From assembly GCF_029227915.1 (NCBI RefSeq), contig NC_079885.1:2480001-2544000 (forward strand): DNA of 64,000 nt, written 5' to 3'. A program made the position numbers and the translations under genes. The notes below the pieces were generated by a model. The model saw only the letters and a list, made by a program, of their open reading frames with translations. It was not told where the DNA came from and did not search any database. The stretch comes from Hydractinia symbiolongicarpus (Eukaryota > Cnidaria > Hydrozoa > Anthoathecata > Hydractiniidae). Below are positions 1-13,859 of the stretch, in pieces (positions within the stretch are counted from its first letter, which is position 1; every line of letters begins with the position of its first letter).

Positions 1-640
1 ATACGGGCCCAGTCCAGGATTTACGGGAAATCGCGGGTTTTCGTGTGCCGGCGATTAAACTTCTTTTATTCAGCGTCTCATCAAAAATGAAAATATTTTT
101 GAAAACTACAAGTCTCATGCGTTTTAGTGGTGAAAAAATAATATAAAAAATCGTTCGGGAAATGAGTTTACTCCCTGGGTACTTTCTTCGTATACTTTTG
201 ACTATACGAGCCGAGTCCGGGGTTTACGGGAAATGGCGGGTTTTCGTTTGCCGGCGATTAAACTTCTTTTAATCAGCGTCTCATCAAAAATGAAAACATT
301 TTTAAAAACTACAAGTCTCATGGGCTTTAGTGGTGAAAAAATAATATAAAAAATCGTTCGGGAAATGAGTCCTGGGTACTTTCTTCGTATACTTTTGACT
401 ATAACAGCCGATTCCGGGGTTTACGGGAAATGGCGGATTTTCGTTTGTCGGCGATTAAACTTCTTTTAATCAGCGTCTCATCAAAAATGAAAACATTTTT
501 AAAAACTGCAAGTCTCATGGGCTTTAGTGGTGAAATAATAATTTCAAAAATCGTTCGGGAAGTGAGTTTACTTCCTGGGTACTTTTTTGTGTACTTTTGA
601 CTTTACAGGCCGAGTCCGGGATTTACGGGAAATCGCAGGT
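1..640 (+). repeat. Dispersed block duplicate, copy 1 (paired with about 5651-6300)
   Basis: About three monomers reappear about 5650 bp (28 monomers) downstream in the same order. They share rare variants: GGGCCCAGTCCAGGATTTA, the shortened GAGTCCTGGGTAC unit, ATAACAGCCGATTCC and GTTTGTCGGCG. Only scattered differences were seen, such as TTACGGG against TTATGGG near the start. Confidence 0.75.
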
Positions 641-2389
641 TTTTGTTTGCCGGCGATTAAACTTCTTTTATTCAGCGTCTTATCAAAAATAAATACATTT
701 AGAAAACTACAAGTCTCATGCGTTTTAGTGGTGAAAAAATAATACATAAAATCGTTCGGGAAATGAGTTTACTCCCTGGGTACTTTGTTTGTATACTTTT
801 GACTATACGGGCCCAGTCCAGGATTTACGGGAAATCGCGGGTTTTCGTGTGCCGGCGATAAAAATTCTTTTATTCAGCGTCCCATCAAAAATGAAAATAT
901 TTTTGAAAACTACAAGTCTCATGCGTTTTAGTGGTGAAAAAATAATATAAAAAATCGTTCGGGAAATGAGTTTACTCCCTGGGTACTTTCTTCGTATACT
1001 TTTGACTATACGCGCCGAGTCCGGGGTTTACGGGAAATGGCGGGTTTTCGTTTGCCGGCGATTAAACTTCTTTTAATCAGCGTCTCATCAAAAATGAAAA
1101 CATTTTTGAAAACTACAAGTCTCATGCGTTTTAGTGGTAAAAAGATAATTTAAAAAATCGTTTTGGAAATGAGTTTACTCACAGGGTACTTTCTTTGTAT
1201 ACATTCGACTATACGGGCCAAGCCCGGGATTTACGGGAAATCGCGGGTTTTCGTTTGCCGGCGATTAAAGCACTTTCATTAAGCGTCTCATCAAAAAACT
1301 GAAAACATTTTTGAAAACTACAAGTCTCATGCGTTTTAGTGGGGAAAAAAAATTTAAAAAATCGTTCGGGAAATGAGTTTACACACTGGGTACTTTCTTT
1401 GTATACATTCGACTATACGGGCCAAGCCCGGGATTTACGTTAAATCGCGGGTTTTCGTTTGCCGGCGATTAAACTTCTTTCATTAAGCGTCTCATCAAAA
1501 ATGAATACATTTTTGAAAACTACAAGTCTCATGCGTTTTAGTGGTGAAAAAATAATTTAAAAAATCGTTCGGGAAATGAGTTTACTCCCTGGGTACTTTC
1601 TTTGTATACTTTTGACTATACGAGCCGAGTCCGAGGTTTACGGGAAATGGCGGGTTTTCGTTTACCGGCGATTAAACTTCTTTTAATCAGCGTATCATCA
1701 AAAATGAAAACGTTTTTAAAAACTACAAGTCTCATGGGCTTTAGTGGTGAAATAATAATTTCAAAAATCGTTCGGGAAATGAGTTTACTCCCTGGGTACT
1801 TTCTTCGTATACTTTTGACTATACCAGCCGATTCCGGGGTTTACGGGAAATGGCGGGTTTTTGTTTGCCGGCGATTAAAGTTCTTTTAATCAGCGTCTCA
1901 TCAAAAATGAAAACATTTTTGAAAACTACAAGTGTCATGCGTTTTAGTGGTGAAAAATAATATAAAAAATCGTTCGGGAAATGAGTTTGCTCCCTGGGTA
2001 CTTTCTTCGTATACTTTTGACTATACGAGCCGAGTCCGAGGTTTACGGGAAATGGCGGGTTTTCGTTTGCCGGCGATTAAACTTTTTTTATTCAGCGTCT
2101 CATCAAAAATGAAAACATTTTTGAAAACTACAAGTCTCATGCGTTTTAGTGGGGAAAAAAAATTTAAAAAATCGTTCGTGAATTGAGTTTACACCCTGGG
2201 TACTTTCTTTGTATACATTCAACTATACGGGCCAAGCCCGGGATTTACGTGAAATCGCGGGTTTTCGTTTGCCGGCGATTAAATCTCTTTCATTAAGCGT
2301 CTCATCAAAAATGAATACATTTTTGAAAACTACAAGTCTCATGCGTTTTAGTGGTGAAAAAATAATTTAAAAAATCGTTCGGGAAATGA

Positions 2390-5375
2390 GTTTACTGCCT
2401 GGGTACTTTCTTAGTATACTTTTGACTATACGGGCCCAGTCTGGGATTTACGGGAAATCGCGGGTTTTCGTGTGCCGGCGATTAAACTTCTTTCATTCAG
2501 CGTCCCATCAAAAATGAAAATATTTTTGAAAACTACAAGTCTCATGCGTTTTAGTGGTGAAAAAATAATATAAAAAATCGTTCGGGAAATGAGTTTACTC
2601 CCTGGGTACTTTCTTCGTATACTTTTGACTATACGAGCCGAGTCCGGGGTTTACGGGAAATGGCGGGTTTTCGTTTGCCGGCGATTAAACTTCTTTTAAT
2701 CAGCGTCTCATCAAAAATGAAAACATTTTTGAAAACTACAAGTCTCATGCGTTTTAGTGGTAAAAAGATAATTTAAAAAATCGTTTTGGAAATGAGTTTA
2801 CTCACAGGGTACTTTCTTTGTATACATTCGACTATACGGGCCAAGCCCGGGATTTACGGGAAATCGCGGGTTTTCGTTTGCCGGCGATTAAAGCACTTTC
2901 ATTAAGCGTCTCATCAAAAAACTGAAAACATTTTTGAAAACTACAAGTCTCATGCGTTTTAGTGGGGAAAAAAAATTTAAAAAATCGTTCGGGAAATGAG
3001 TCCTGGGTACTTTTTTATATACTTTTGACTTTACAGGCCGAGTCCGGGATTTACGGGAAATCGCAGGTTTTCGTTTTCCGGCGATTAAACTTCTTTTATT
3101 CAGCGTCTCATCAAAAATGAAAACATTTTTAAAAACTACAAGTCTCATGCGTTTTAGTGGGGAAAAAAAAAATTAAAAAATCGTTCGGGAAATGAGTTTA
3201 CTGCCTGGGTACTTTCTTAGTATACTTTTGACTATACGGGCCCAGTCTGGGATTTACGGGAAATCGCGGGTTTTCGTGTGCCGGCGATTAAACTTCTTTC
3301 ATTCAACGTCCCATCAAAAATGAAAATATTTTTGAAAACTACAAGTCTCATGCGTTTTAGTGGTGAAAAAATAATATAAAAAATCGTTCGGGAAATGAGT
3401 TTACTCCCTGGGTACTTTCTTTGTATACTTTTGACTATACGAGCCGAGTCCGGGGTTTACGGGAAATGGCGGGTTTTCGTTTGCCGGCGATTAAACTTCT
3501 TTTAATCAGCGTCTCATCAAAAATGAAAACATTTTTGAAAACTACAAGTCTCATGCGTTTTACTGGTAAAAAGATAATTTAAAAAATCGTTTTGGAAATG
3601 AGTTTACTCACAGGGTACTTTCTTTGTATACATTCGACTATACGGGCCAAGCCCGGGATTTACGGGAAATCGCGGGTTTTCGTTTGCCGGCGATTAAAGC
3701 ACTTTCATTAAGCGTCTCATCAAAAAACTGAAAACATTTTTGAAAACTACAAGTCTCATGCGTTTTAGTGGGGAAAAAAAATTTAAAAAATCGTTCGGGA
3801 AATGAGTCCTGGGTACTTTTTTATATACTTTTGACTTTACAGGCCGAGTCCGGGATTTACGGGAAATCGCAGGTTTTCGTTTGCCGGCGATTAAACTTCT
3901 TTTATTCAGCGTCTCATCAAAAATGAAAACATTTTTAAAAACTACAAGTCTCATGCGTTTTAGTGGGGAAAAAAAAAATTAAAAAATCGTTCGGGAAATG
4001 AGTTTACTGCCTGGGTACTTTCTTAGTATACTTTTGACTATGCGGGCCCAGTCTGGGATTTACGGGAAATCGCGGGTTTTCGTGTGCCGGCGATTAAACT
4101 TCTTTCATTCAGCGTCCCATCAAAAATGAAAATATTTTTGAAAACTACAAGTCTCATGCGTTTTAGTGGTGAAAAAATAATATAAAAAATCGTTCGGGAA
4201 ATGAGTTTACTCCCTGGGTACTTTCTTTGTATACATTCGACTATACGGGCCAAGCCCGGGATTTACGGGAAATCGCGGGTTTTCGTTTGCCGGCGATTAA
4301 AGCACTTTCATTAAGCGTCTCATCAAAAAACTGAAAACATTTTTGAAAACTACAAGTCTCATGCGTTTTAGTGGGGAAAAAAAATTTAAAAAATCGTTCG
4401 GGAAATGAGTCCTGGGTACTTTTTTATATACTTTTGACTTTACAGGCCGAGTCCGGGATTTACGGGAAATCGCAGGTTTTCGTTTGCCGGCGATTAAACT
4501 TCTTTTATTCAGCGTCTCATCAAAAATGAAAACATTTTTAAAAACTACAAGTCTCATGCGTTTTAGTGGGGAAAAAAAAAATTAAAAAATCGTTCGGGAA
4601 ATGAGTTTACTGCCTGGGTACTTTCTTAGTATACTTTTGACTATACGGGCCCAGTCTGGGATTTACGGGAAATCGCGGGTTTTCGTGTGCCGGCGATTAA
4701 ACTTCTTTCATTCAGCGTCCCATCAAAAATGAAAATATTTTTGAAAACTACAAGTCTCATGCGTTTTAGTGGTGAAAAAATAATATAAAAAATCGTTCGG
4801 GAAATGAGTTTACTCCCTGGGTACTTTCTTCGTATACTTTTGACTATACGAGCCGAGTCCGGGGTTTACGGGAAATGGCGGGTTTTCGTTTGCCGGCGAT
4901 TAAACTTCTTTTAATCAGCGTCTCATCAAAAATGAAAACATTTTTGAAAACTACAAGTCTCATGCGTTTTAGTGGTAAAAAGATAATTTAAAAAATCGTT
5001 TTGGAAATGAGTTTACTCACAGGGTACTTTCTTTGTATACATTCGACTATACGGGCCAAGCCCGGGATTTACGGGAAATTGCGGGTTTTCGTTTGCCGGC
5101 GATTAAAGCACTTTCATTAAGCGTCTCATCAAAAAACTGAAAACATTTTTGAAAACTACAAGTCTCATGCGTTTTAGTGGGGAAAAAAAATTTAAAAAAT
5201 CGTTCGGGAAATGAGTCCTGGGTACTTTTTTATATACTTTTGACTTTACAGGCCGAGTCCGGGATTTACGGGAAATCGCAGGTTTTCGTTTGCCGGCGAT
5301 TAAACTTCTTTTATTCAGCGTCTCATCAAAAATGAAAACATTTTTAAAAACTACAAGTCTCATGCGTTTTAGTGG
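2390..5375 (+). repeat. Higher-order repeat of about 806 bp (4 monomers), with one 603-bp (3-monomer) register
   Basis: A four-monomer unit starts at ACTGCCTGGGTACTTTCTTA near 2396, 3201, 4007 and 4610. The spacings are about 805, 806 and 603 bp, so one register has lost a monomer. Stretches 2888-3148, 3694-3954, 4297-4557 and 5103-5363 are nearly identical: each contains the variant CATCAAAAAACTGAAAAC and the short unit GAGTCCTGGGTACTTTTTTA. Neighbouring monomers differ from each other more than equivalent monomers in successive units, which is the hallmark of higher-order organisation. Confidence 0.8.
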
Positions 5376-6599
5376 GGAAAAAAAAATTAAAAAATCGTTC
5401 GGGAAATGAGTTTACACCCTGGGTACTTTCTTTGTATACATTCGACTATACGGGCCAAGCCCGGGATTTACGTGAAATCGCGGGTTTTCGTTTGCCGGCG
5501 ATTAAACTTCTTTCATTAAGCGTCTCATCAAAAATGAATACATTTTTGAAAACTACAAGTCTCATGCGTTTTAGTGGTGAAAAAATAATTTAAAAAATCG
5601 TTCGGGAAATGAGTTTACTCCCTGGGTACTTTCTTTGTATACTTTTGACTATACGGGCCCAGTCCAGGATTTATGGGAAATCGCGGGTTTTCGTGTGCCG
5701 GCGATTAAACTTCTTTTATTCAGCGTCCCATCAAAAATGAAAATATTTTTGAAAACTACAAGTCTCATGCGTTTTAGTGGTGAAAAAATAATATAAAAAA
5801 TCGTTCGGGAAATGAGTTTACTCCCTGGGTACTTTCTTCGTATACTTTTGACTATACGAGCCGAGTCCGGGGTTTACGGGAAATGGCGGGTTTTCGTTTG
5901 CCGGCGATTAAACTTCTTTTAATCAGCGTCTCATCAAAAATGAAAACATTTTTAAAAACTACAAGTCTCATGGGCTTTAGTGGTGAAAAAATAATATAAA
6001 AAATCGTTCGGGAAATGAGTCCTGGGTACTTTCTTCGTATACTTTTGACTATAACAGCCGATTCCGGGGTTTACGGGAAATGGCGGATTTTCGTTTGTCG
6101 GCGATTAAACTTCTTTTAATCAGCGTCTCATCAAAAATGAAAACATTTTTAAAAACTGCAAGTCTCATGGGCTTTAGTGGTGAAATAATAATTTCAAAAA
6201 TCGTTCGGGAAGTGAGTTTACTTCCTGGGTACTTTTTTGTGTACTTTTGACTTTACAGGCCGAGTCTGGGATTTACGGGAAATCGCAGGTTTTCGTTTGC
6301 CGGCGATTAAACTTCTTTTATTCAGCGTCTCATCAAAAATGAAAACATTTTTGAAAACTACAAGTCTCATGCGTTTTAGTGGGGAAAAAAAAATTAAAAA
6401 ATCGTTCGGGAAATGAGTTTACTCCCTGGGTACTTTCTTTGTATACTTTTAACTATACGGGCCCAGTCCAGGATTTACGGGAAATCGCGGGTTTTCGTTT
6501 GCCGGCGATTAAACTTCTTTTATTCAGCGTCTCATCAAAAATGAATACATTTAGAAAACTACAAGTCTCATGCGTTTTAGTGGTGAAAAAATAATATAA

Positions 6600-9500
6600 A
6601 AAATCGTTCGGGAAATGAGTTTACTCCCTGGGTACTTTCTTCGTATACTTTTGACTATACGAGCCGAGTCCGGGGTTTACGGGAAATGGCGGGTTTTCGT
6701 TTGCCGGCGATTAAACTTCTTTTAATCAGCGTCTCATCAAAAATGAAAACATTGTTAAAAACTACAAGTCTCATGGGCTTTAGTGGTGAAATAATAATTT
6801 AAAAAATCGTTCGGGAAATGAGTTTACTTTCTGGGTACTTTTTTTGTATACTTTTGACTTACAGGCCGAGTCCGGGATTTACTGGAAATCGCAGGTTTTC
6901 GTTTGCCGGCGATTAAACTTCTTTTATTCAGCGTCTCATCAAAAATGAATACATTTTTGAAAACTACAAGTCTCATGCGTTTCAGTGGTGAAAGAATAAT
7001 ATAAAAAATCGTTCGGGAAATGAGTTTACTCCCTGGGTACTTTCTTCGTATACTTTTGTCTATGCGAGCCGAGTCCGGGGTTTACGGGAAATGGCGGGTT
7101 TTCGTTTGCCGTCGATTAAACTTCTTTTAATCAGCGTCTCATCAAAAATGAAAACATTTTTAAAAACTACAAGTCTCATGGGCTTTAGTGGTGAAATAAT
7201 AAATTAAAAAATCGTTCGGGAAATGAGTTTACTTTCTGGGTACTTTTTTTGTATACTTTTGACTTACAGGCCGAGTCCGGGATTTACGGGAAATCGCAGG
7301 TTTTCGTTTGCCGGCGACTAAACTTCTTTTATTCAGCGTCTCATCAAAAATGAATACATTTTTGAAAACTACAAGTCTCATGCGTTTTAGTGGTGAAAAA
7401 ATAATATAAAAAATCGTTTGGGAAATGAGTTTACTCCCTGGGTACTTTCTTCGTATACTTTGGACTATAACAGCCGATTCCGGGGTTTACGGGAAATGGC
7501 GGATTTTCGTTTGTCGGCGATTAAACTTCTTTTAATCAGCGTCTCATCAAAAATGAAAACATTTTTAAAAACTACAAGTCTCATGGGCTTTAGTGGTGAA
7601 ATAATAATTTCAAAAATCGTTCGGGAAGTGAGTTTACTTCCTGGGTACTTTTTTGTGTACTTTTGACTTTACAGGCCGAGTCCGGGATTTACGGGAAATC
7701 GCAGGTTTTCGTTTGCCGGGGATTAAACTTCTTTTATTCAGCGTCTCATCAAAAATGAAAACATTTTTGAAAACTACAAGTCTCATGCGTTTTAGTGGGG
7801 AAAAAAAAATTAAAAAATCGTTCGGGAAATAAGTTTACTTCCTGGGTACTTTTTTTGTATACTTTTGACTTTACAGACCGAGTCCGGGATTTACGGGAAA
7901 TCGCGGGTTTTCGTTTGCCGGCGATTAAACATCTTTTATTCAGCGTCTCATCAAAAATGAATACATTTAGAAAACTACAAGTCTCATGCGTTTTAGTGGT
8001 GAAAAATAATATAAAAAATCGTTCGGGAAATGAGTTTACTCCCTGGGTACTTTCTTCGTATTCTTTTGACTATACGAGCCGAGTCCGGGGTTTACGGGAA
8101 ATGGCGGGTTTTCGTTTGCCGGCGATTAAACTTCCTTTAATCAGCGTCTCATCAAAAATGAAAACATTTTTAAAAACTACAAGTCTCATGGGCTTTAGTG
8201 GTGAAATAATAATTTAAAAAATCGTTCGGGAAATGAGTTTACTTTCTGGGTACTTTTTTTGTATACTTTTGACTTACAGGCCGAGTCCGGGATTTACTGG
8301 AAATCGCAGGTTTTCGTTTGCCGGCGATTAAACTTCTTTTATTCAGCGTCTCATCAAAAATGAATACATTTTTGAAAACTACAAGTCTCATGCGTTTCAG
8401 TGGTGAAAAAATAATATAAAAAATCGTTCGGGAAATGAGTTTACTCCCTGGGTACTTTCTTCGTATACTTTTGACTATGCAAGCCGAGTCCGGGGTTTAC
8501 GGGAAATGGCGGGTTTTCGTTTGCCGTCGATTAAACTTCTTTTAATCAGCGTCTCATCAAAAATGAAAACATTTTTAAAAACTACAAGTCTCATGGGCTT
8601 TAGTGGTGAAATAATAAATTAAAAAATCGTTCGGGAAATGAGTTTACTTTCTGGGTACTTTTTTTGTATACTTTTGACTTACAGGCCGAGTCCGGGATTT
8701 ACGGGAAATCGCAGGTTTTCGTTTGCCGGCGATTAAACTTCTTTTATTCAGCGTCTCATCAAAAATGAATACATTTTTGAAAACTACAAGTCTCATGCGT
8801 TTTAGTGGTGAAAAAATAATATAAAAAATCGTTCGGGAAATGAGTTTACTCCCTGGGTACTTTCTTCGTATACTTTTGACTATAACAGCCGATTCCGGGG
8901 TTTACGAGAAATGGCGGATTTTCGTTTGCCGGCGATTAAACTTCTTTTAATCAGCGTCTCATCAAAAATGAAAACATTTTTAAAAACTACAAGTCTCATG
9001 GGCTTTAGTGGTGAAATAATAATTTCAAAAATCGTTCGGGAAGTGAGTTTACTTCCTGGGTACTTTTTTGTGTACTTTTGACTTTACAGGCCGAGTCCGG
9101 GATTTACGGGAGATCGCAGGTTTTCGTTTGCCGGCGATTAAACTTCTTTTAATCAGAGTTTCATCAAGAATGAAAACATTTTTAAAAACTACAAGCCTCA
9201 TGGGCTTTAGTGGTGAAATAATAATTTCAAAAATCGTTCAGAAAATGAGTTTACTTCCTGGGTACTTTTTTTGTATACTTTTTACTTTACAGGCCGAGTC
9301 CGGGATTTACGGGAAATCGCAGGTTTTCGTTTGCCGGCGATTAAACTTCTTTTATTCAGCGTCTCATCAAAAATGAATACATTTAGAAAACTACAAGTCT
9401 CATGCGTTTTAGTGGTGAAAAATAATATAAAAAATCGTTCGGGAAATGAGTTTACTCCCTGGGTACTTTCTTCGTATACCTTTGACTATACGAGCCGAGT

Positions 9501-10130
9501 CCGAGGTTTACGGGAAATGGCGGGTTTTCGTTTGCCGGCGATTAAACTTCTTTTAATCAGCGTCACATCAAAAATGAAAAAATTTTTAAAAACTACAAGT
9601 CTCATGGGCTTTAGTGGTAAAAAAATAATATAAAAAATCGTTCGGGAAATGAGTTTACTCCCTGGGTACTTTCTTCGTATACTTTTGACTATGCAAGCCG
9701 AGTCCGGGGTTTACGGAAAATGGCGGGTTTTCGTTTGCCGTCGATTAAACTTCTTTTAATCAGCGTCTCATCAAAAATGAAAACATTTTTAAAAACTACA
9801 AGTCTCATGGGCTTTAGTGGTGAAATAATAAATTAAAAAATCGTTCGGGAAATGAGTTTACTTTCTGGGTACTTTTTTTGTATACTTTTGACTTACAGGC
9901 CGAGTCCGGGATTTACGGGAAATCGCAGGTTTTCGTTTGCCGGCGATTAAACTTCTTTTATTCAGCGTCTCATCAAAAATGAATACATTTTTGAAAACTA
10001 CAAGTCTCATGCGTTTTAGTGGTGAAAAAATAATATAAAAAATCGTTCGGGAAATGAGTTTACTCCCTGGGTACTTTCTTCGTATACTTTTGACTATAAC
10101 AGCCGATTCCGGGGTTTACGAGAAATGGCG
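6600..10130 (+). repeat. Higher-order block of about 1.42 kb (7 monomers), with a third partial register at 1.21 kb
   Basis: The rare variant GTTTGCCGTCGATTAAAC occurs near 7107, 8522 and 9737. In the first two registers it follows a monomer with the TTGACTTACAGGCC deletion and TTTACTGGAAATCG. Spacing is about 1415 bp, then about 1214 bp, consistent with 7 and 6 monomers. The blocks are similar but not identical, so they are older than the large duplications in the right part of the window. Confidence 0.65.
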
Positions 10131-13100
10131 GATTTTCGTTTGCCGGCGATTAAACTTCTTTTAATCAGCGTCTCATCAAAAATGAAAACATTTTTAAAAA
10201 CTAAAAGTCTCATGGGCTTTAGTGGTGAAATAATAATTTTAAAAATCGTTCGGGAAGTGAGTTTACTTCCTGGGTACTTTTTTGTGTACTTTTGACTTTA
10301 CAGGCCGAGTCCGGGATTTACGGGAAATCGCAGGTTTTCGTGTGTCGGCGATTAAACTTCTTTTATTCAGCGTCTCATCAAAAATGAAAACATTTTTGAA
10401 AACTACAAGTCTCATGCGTTTTAGTGGTGAAAAAATAATATAAAAAATCGTTCGGGAAATGAGTTTACTCCCTGGGTACTTTCTTCGTATACTTTTGACT
10501 ATAACAGCCGATTCCGGGGTTTACGAGAAATGGCGGATTTTCGTTTGCCGGCGATTAAACTTCTTTTAATCAGCGTCTCATCAAAAATGAAAACATTTTT
10601 AAAAACTAAAAGTCTCATGGGCTTTAGTGGTGAAATAATAAATTCAAAAATCGTTCGGGAAGTGAGTTTACTTCCTGGGTACTTTTTTGTGTACTTTTGA
10701 CTTTACAGGCCGAGTCCGGGATTTACGGGAAATCGCAGGTTTTCGTTTGTCGGCGATTAAACTTCTTTTATTCAGCGTCTCATCAAAAATGAAAACATTT
10801 TTGAAAACTACAAGTCTCATGCGTTTTAGTGGGGAAAAAAAAATTAAAAAATCGTTCGGGAAATGAGTTTACTGCCTGGGTACTTTTTTTGTATACTTTT
10901 GACTTTACAGGCCGAGTCCGGGATTTACGGGAAATCGCAGGTTTTCGTTTGCCGGCGATTAAACTTCTTTTATTCAGCGTCTCATCAAAAATGAATACAT
11001 TTAGAAAACTACAAGTCTCATGCGTTTTAGTGGTGAAAAATAATATAAAAAATCGTTCGGGAAATGAGTTTACTCCCTGGGTACTTTCTTCGTATACCTT
11101 TGACTATACGAGCCGAGTCCGAGGTTTACGGGAAATGGCGGGTTTTCGTTTGCCGGCGATTAAACTTCTTTTAATCAGCGTCTCATCAAAAATGAAAACA
11201 TTTTTAAAAACTACAAGTCTCATGGGCTTTAGTGGTGAGATAATAATTTCAAAAATCGTTCGGGAAATGAGTTTACTTCCTGGGTACTTTTTTTGTATAC
11301 TTTTTACTTTACAGGCCGAGTCCGGGATTTACGGGAAATCGCAGGTTTTCGTTTGCCGGCGATTAAACTTCTTTTATCCAGCGTCTTATCAAAAATGAAA
11401 ACATTTTTGAAAACTACAAGTCTCATGCGTTTTAGTGGGGAAAAAAAAATTAAAAAATCGTTCGGGAAATGAGTTTACTTCCTGGGTACTTTTTTTGTAT
11501 ACTTTTGACTTTACAGGCCGAGTCCGGGATTTACGGGAAATCGCAGGTTTTCGTTTGCCGGCGATTAAATTTCTTTTATTCAACGTCTCATCAAAAATGA
11601 ATACATTTAGAAAACTACAAGTCTCATGCGTTTTAGTGGTGAAAAATAATATAAAAAATCGTTCGGGAAATGAGTTTACTCCCTGGGTACTTTCTTCGTA
11701 TACTTTTGACTATACGAGCCGAGTCCGAGGTTTACGGGAAATGGCGGGTTTTCGTTTGCCGGCGATTAAACTTCTTTTAATCAGCGTCTCATCAAAAATG
11801 AAAACATTTTTAAAAACTACAAGTCTCATGGGCTTTAGTGGTGAGATAATAATTTCAAAAATCGTTCGGGAATTGAGTTTACACCCTGGGTACTTTCTTT
11901 GTATACATTCGACTATACGGGCCAAGCCCGGGATTTACGTGAAATCGCGGGTTTTCGTTTGCCGGCGATTAAACCTCTTTCATTAAGCGTCTCATCAAAA
12001 ATGAATACATTTTTGAAAACTACAAGTCTCATGCGTTTTAGTGGTGAAATAATAATTTAAAAAATCGTTCGGGAAATGAGTTTACTCCCTGGGTACTTTC
12101 TTCGTATACTTTTGACTATACCAGCCGATTCCGGGGTTTACGGGAAATGGCGGGTTTTCGTTTGCCGGCGATTAAACTTCTTTTAATCAGCGTCTCATCA
12201 AAAATGGAAACATTTTTAAAAACTACAAGTCTCATGGGCTTTAGTGGTGAAATAATAATTTCAAAAATCGTTCGGGAAGTGAGTTTACTTCCTGGGTACT
12301 TTTTTGTGTACTTTTGACTTTACAGGCCGAGTCCGGGATTTACGGGAAATCGCAGGTTTTCGTTTGCCGGCGATTAAACTTCTTTTATCCAGCGTCTTAT
12401 CAAAAATGAAAACATTTTTGAAAACTACAAGTCTCATGCGTTTTAGTGGGGAAAAAAAAATTAAAAAATCGTTCGGGAAATGAGTTTACTTCCTGGGTAC
12501 TTTTTTTGTATACTTTTGACTTTACAAGCCGAGTCCGGGATTTACGGGAAATCGCAGGTTTTCGTTTGCCGGCGATTAAATTTCTTTTATTCAACGTCTC
12601 ATCAAAAATGAATACATTTAGAAAACTACAAGTCTCATGCGTTTTAGTGGTGAAAAATAATATAAAAAATCGTTCGGGAAATGAGTTTACTCCCTGGGTA
12701 CTTTTTTCGTATACTTTTGACTATACGAGCCGAGTCCGAGGTTTACGGGAAATGGCGGGTTTTCGTTTGCCGGCGATTAAACTTCTTTTATTCAGCGTCT
12801 CATCAAAAATGAAAACATTTTTGAAAACTACAAGTCTCATGGGTTTTAGTGGGGAAAATAAAATTTAAAAAATCGTTCGGGAATTGAGTTTATACCCTGG
12901 GTACTTTCTTTGTATACATTCGACTATACGGGCCAAGTCCGGGATTTACGGGAAATCGCGGGTTTTCGTGTGCCGGCGATTAAACTTCTTTTATTCAGCG
13001 TCCCATTAAAAATGAAAATATTTTTGAAAACTACAAGTCTCATGCGTTTTAGTGGTGAAAATATAATATAAAAAATCGTTCGGGAAATGAGTTTACTCCC

Positions 13101-13859
13101 AGGGTACTTTCTTCGTATACTTTTGACTATACGAGCCGAGTCCGGGGTTTACGGGAAATGGCGGGTTTTCGGTTGTCGGCGATTAAACTTCTTTTAATCA
13201 GCGTCTCATCAAAAATGAAAACATTTTTAAAAACTACAAGTCTCATGGGCTTTAGTGGTGAAATAATAATTTCAAAAATCGTTCGGGAAGTGAGTTTACT
13301 GCCTGGGTACTTTTTTGTGTACTTTTGACTTTACAGGCCGAGTCCGGGATTTACGGGAAATCGCAGGTTTTCGTTTGCCGGCGATTAAACCTCTTTCATT
13401 AAGCGTCTCATCAAAAATGAATACATTTTTGAAAACTACAAGTCTCATGGGCTTTAGTGGTGAAATAATAATTTCAAAAATCGTTCGGGAAGTGAGTTTA
13501 CTGCCTGGGTACTTTTTTGTGTACTTTTGACTTTACAGGCCGAGTCCGGGATTTACGGGAAATCGCAGGTTTTCGTTTGCCGGCGATTAAACTTCTTTTA
13601 TCCAGCGTCTCATCAAAAATGAAAACATTTTTGAAAACTACAAGTCTCATGCGTTTTAGTGGGGAAAAAAAAATTAAAAAATCGTTCGGGAAATGAGTTT
13701 ACTTCCTGGGTACTTTTTTTGTATACTTTTGACTTTACAGGCCGAGTCCGGGATTTACGGGAAATCGCAGGTTTTCGTTTGCCGGCGATTAAACTTCTTT
13801 TATTCAGCGTCTCATCAAAAATGAATACATTTAGAAAACTACAAGTCTCATGGGCTTTA

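Noticed and set aside
2888-5363. Four identical 86-codon minus-strand frames as a multigene family
   Set aside because: Identity reflects the duplicated satellite block; the frames start and end at monomer variants and lack any gene context.
10829-11986. Long open frames in the satellite (for example 10829-11398 and 11435-11986) as protein genes
   Set aside because: They consist only of monomer translation, shift frame from unit to unit, and vary with every indel; no known domain is visible.
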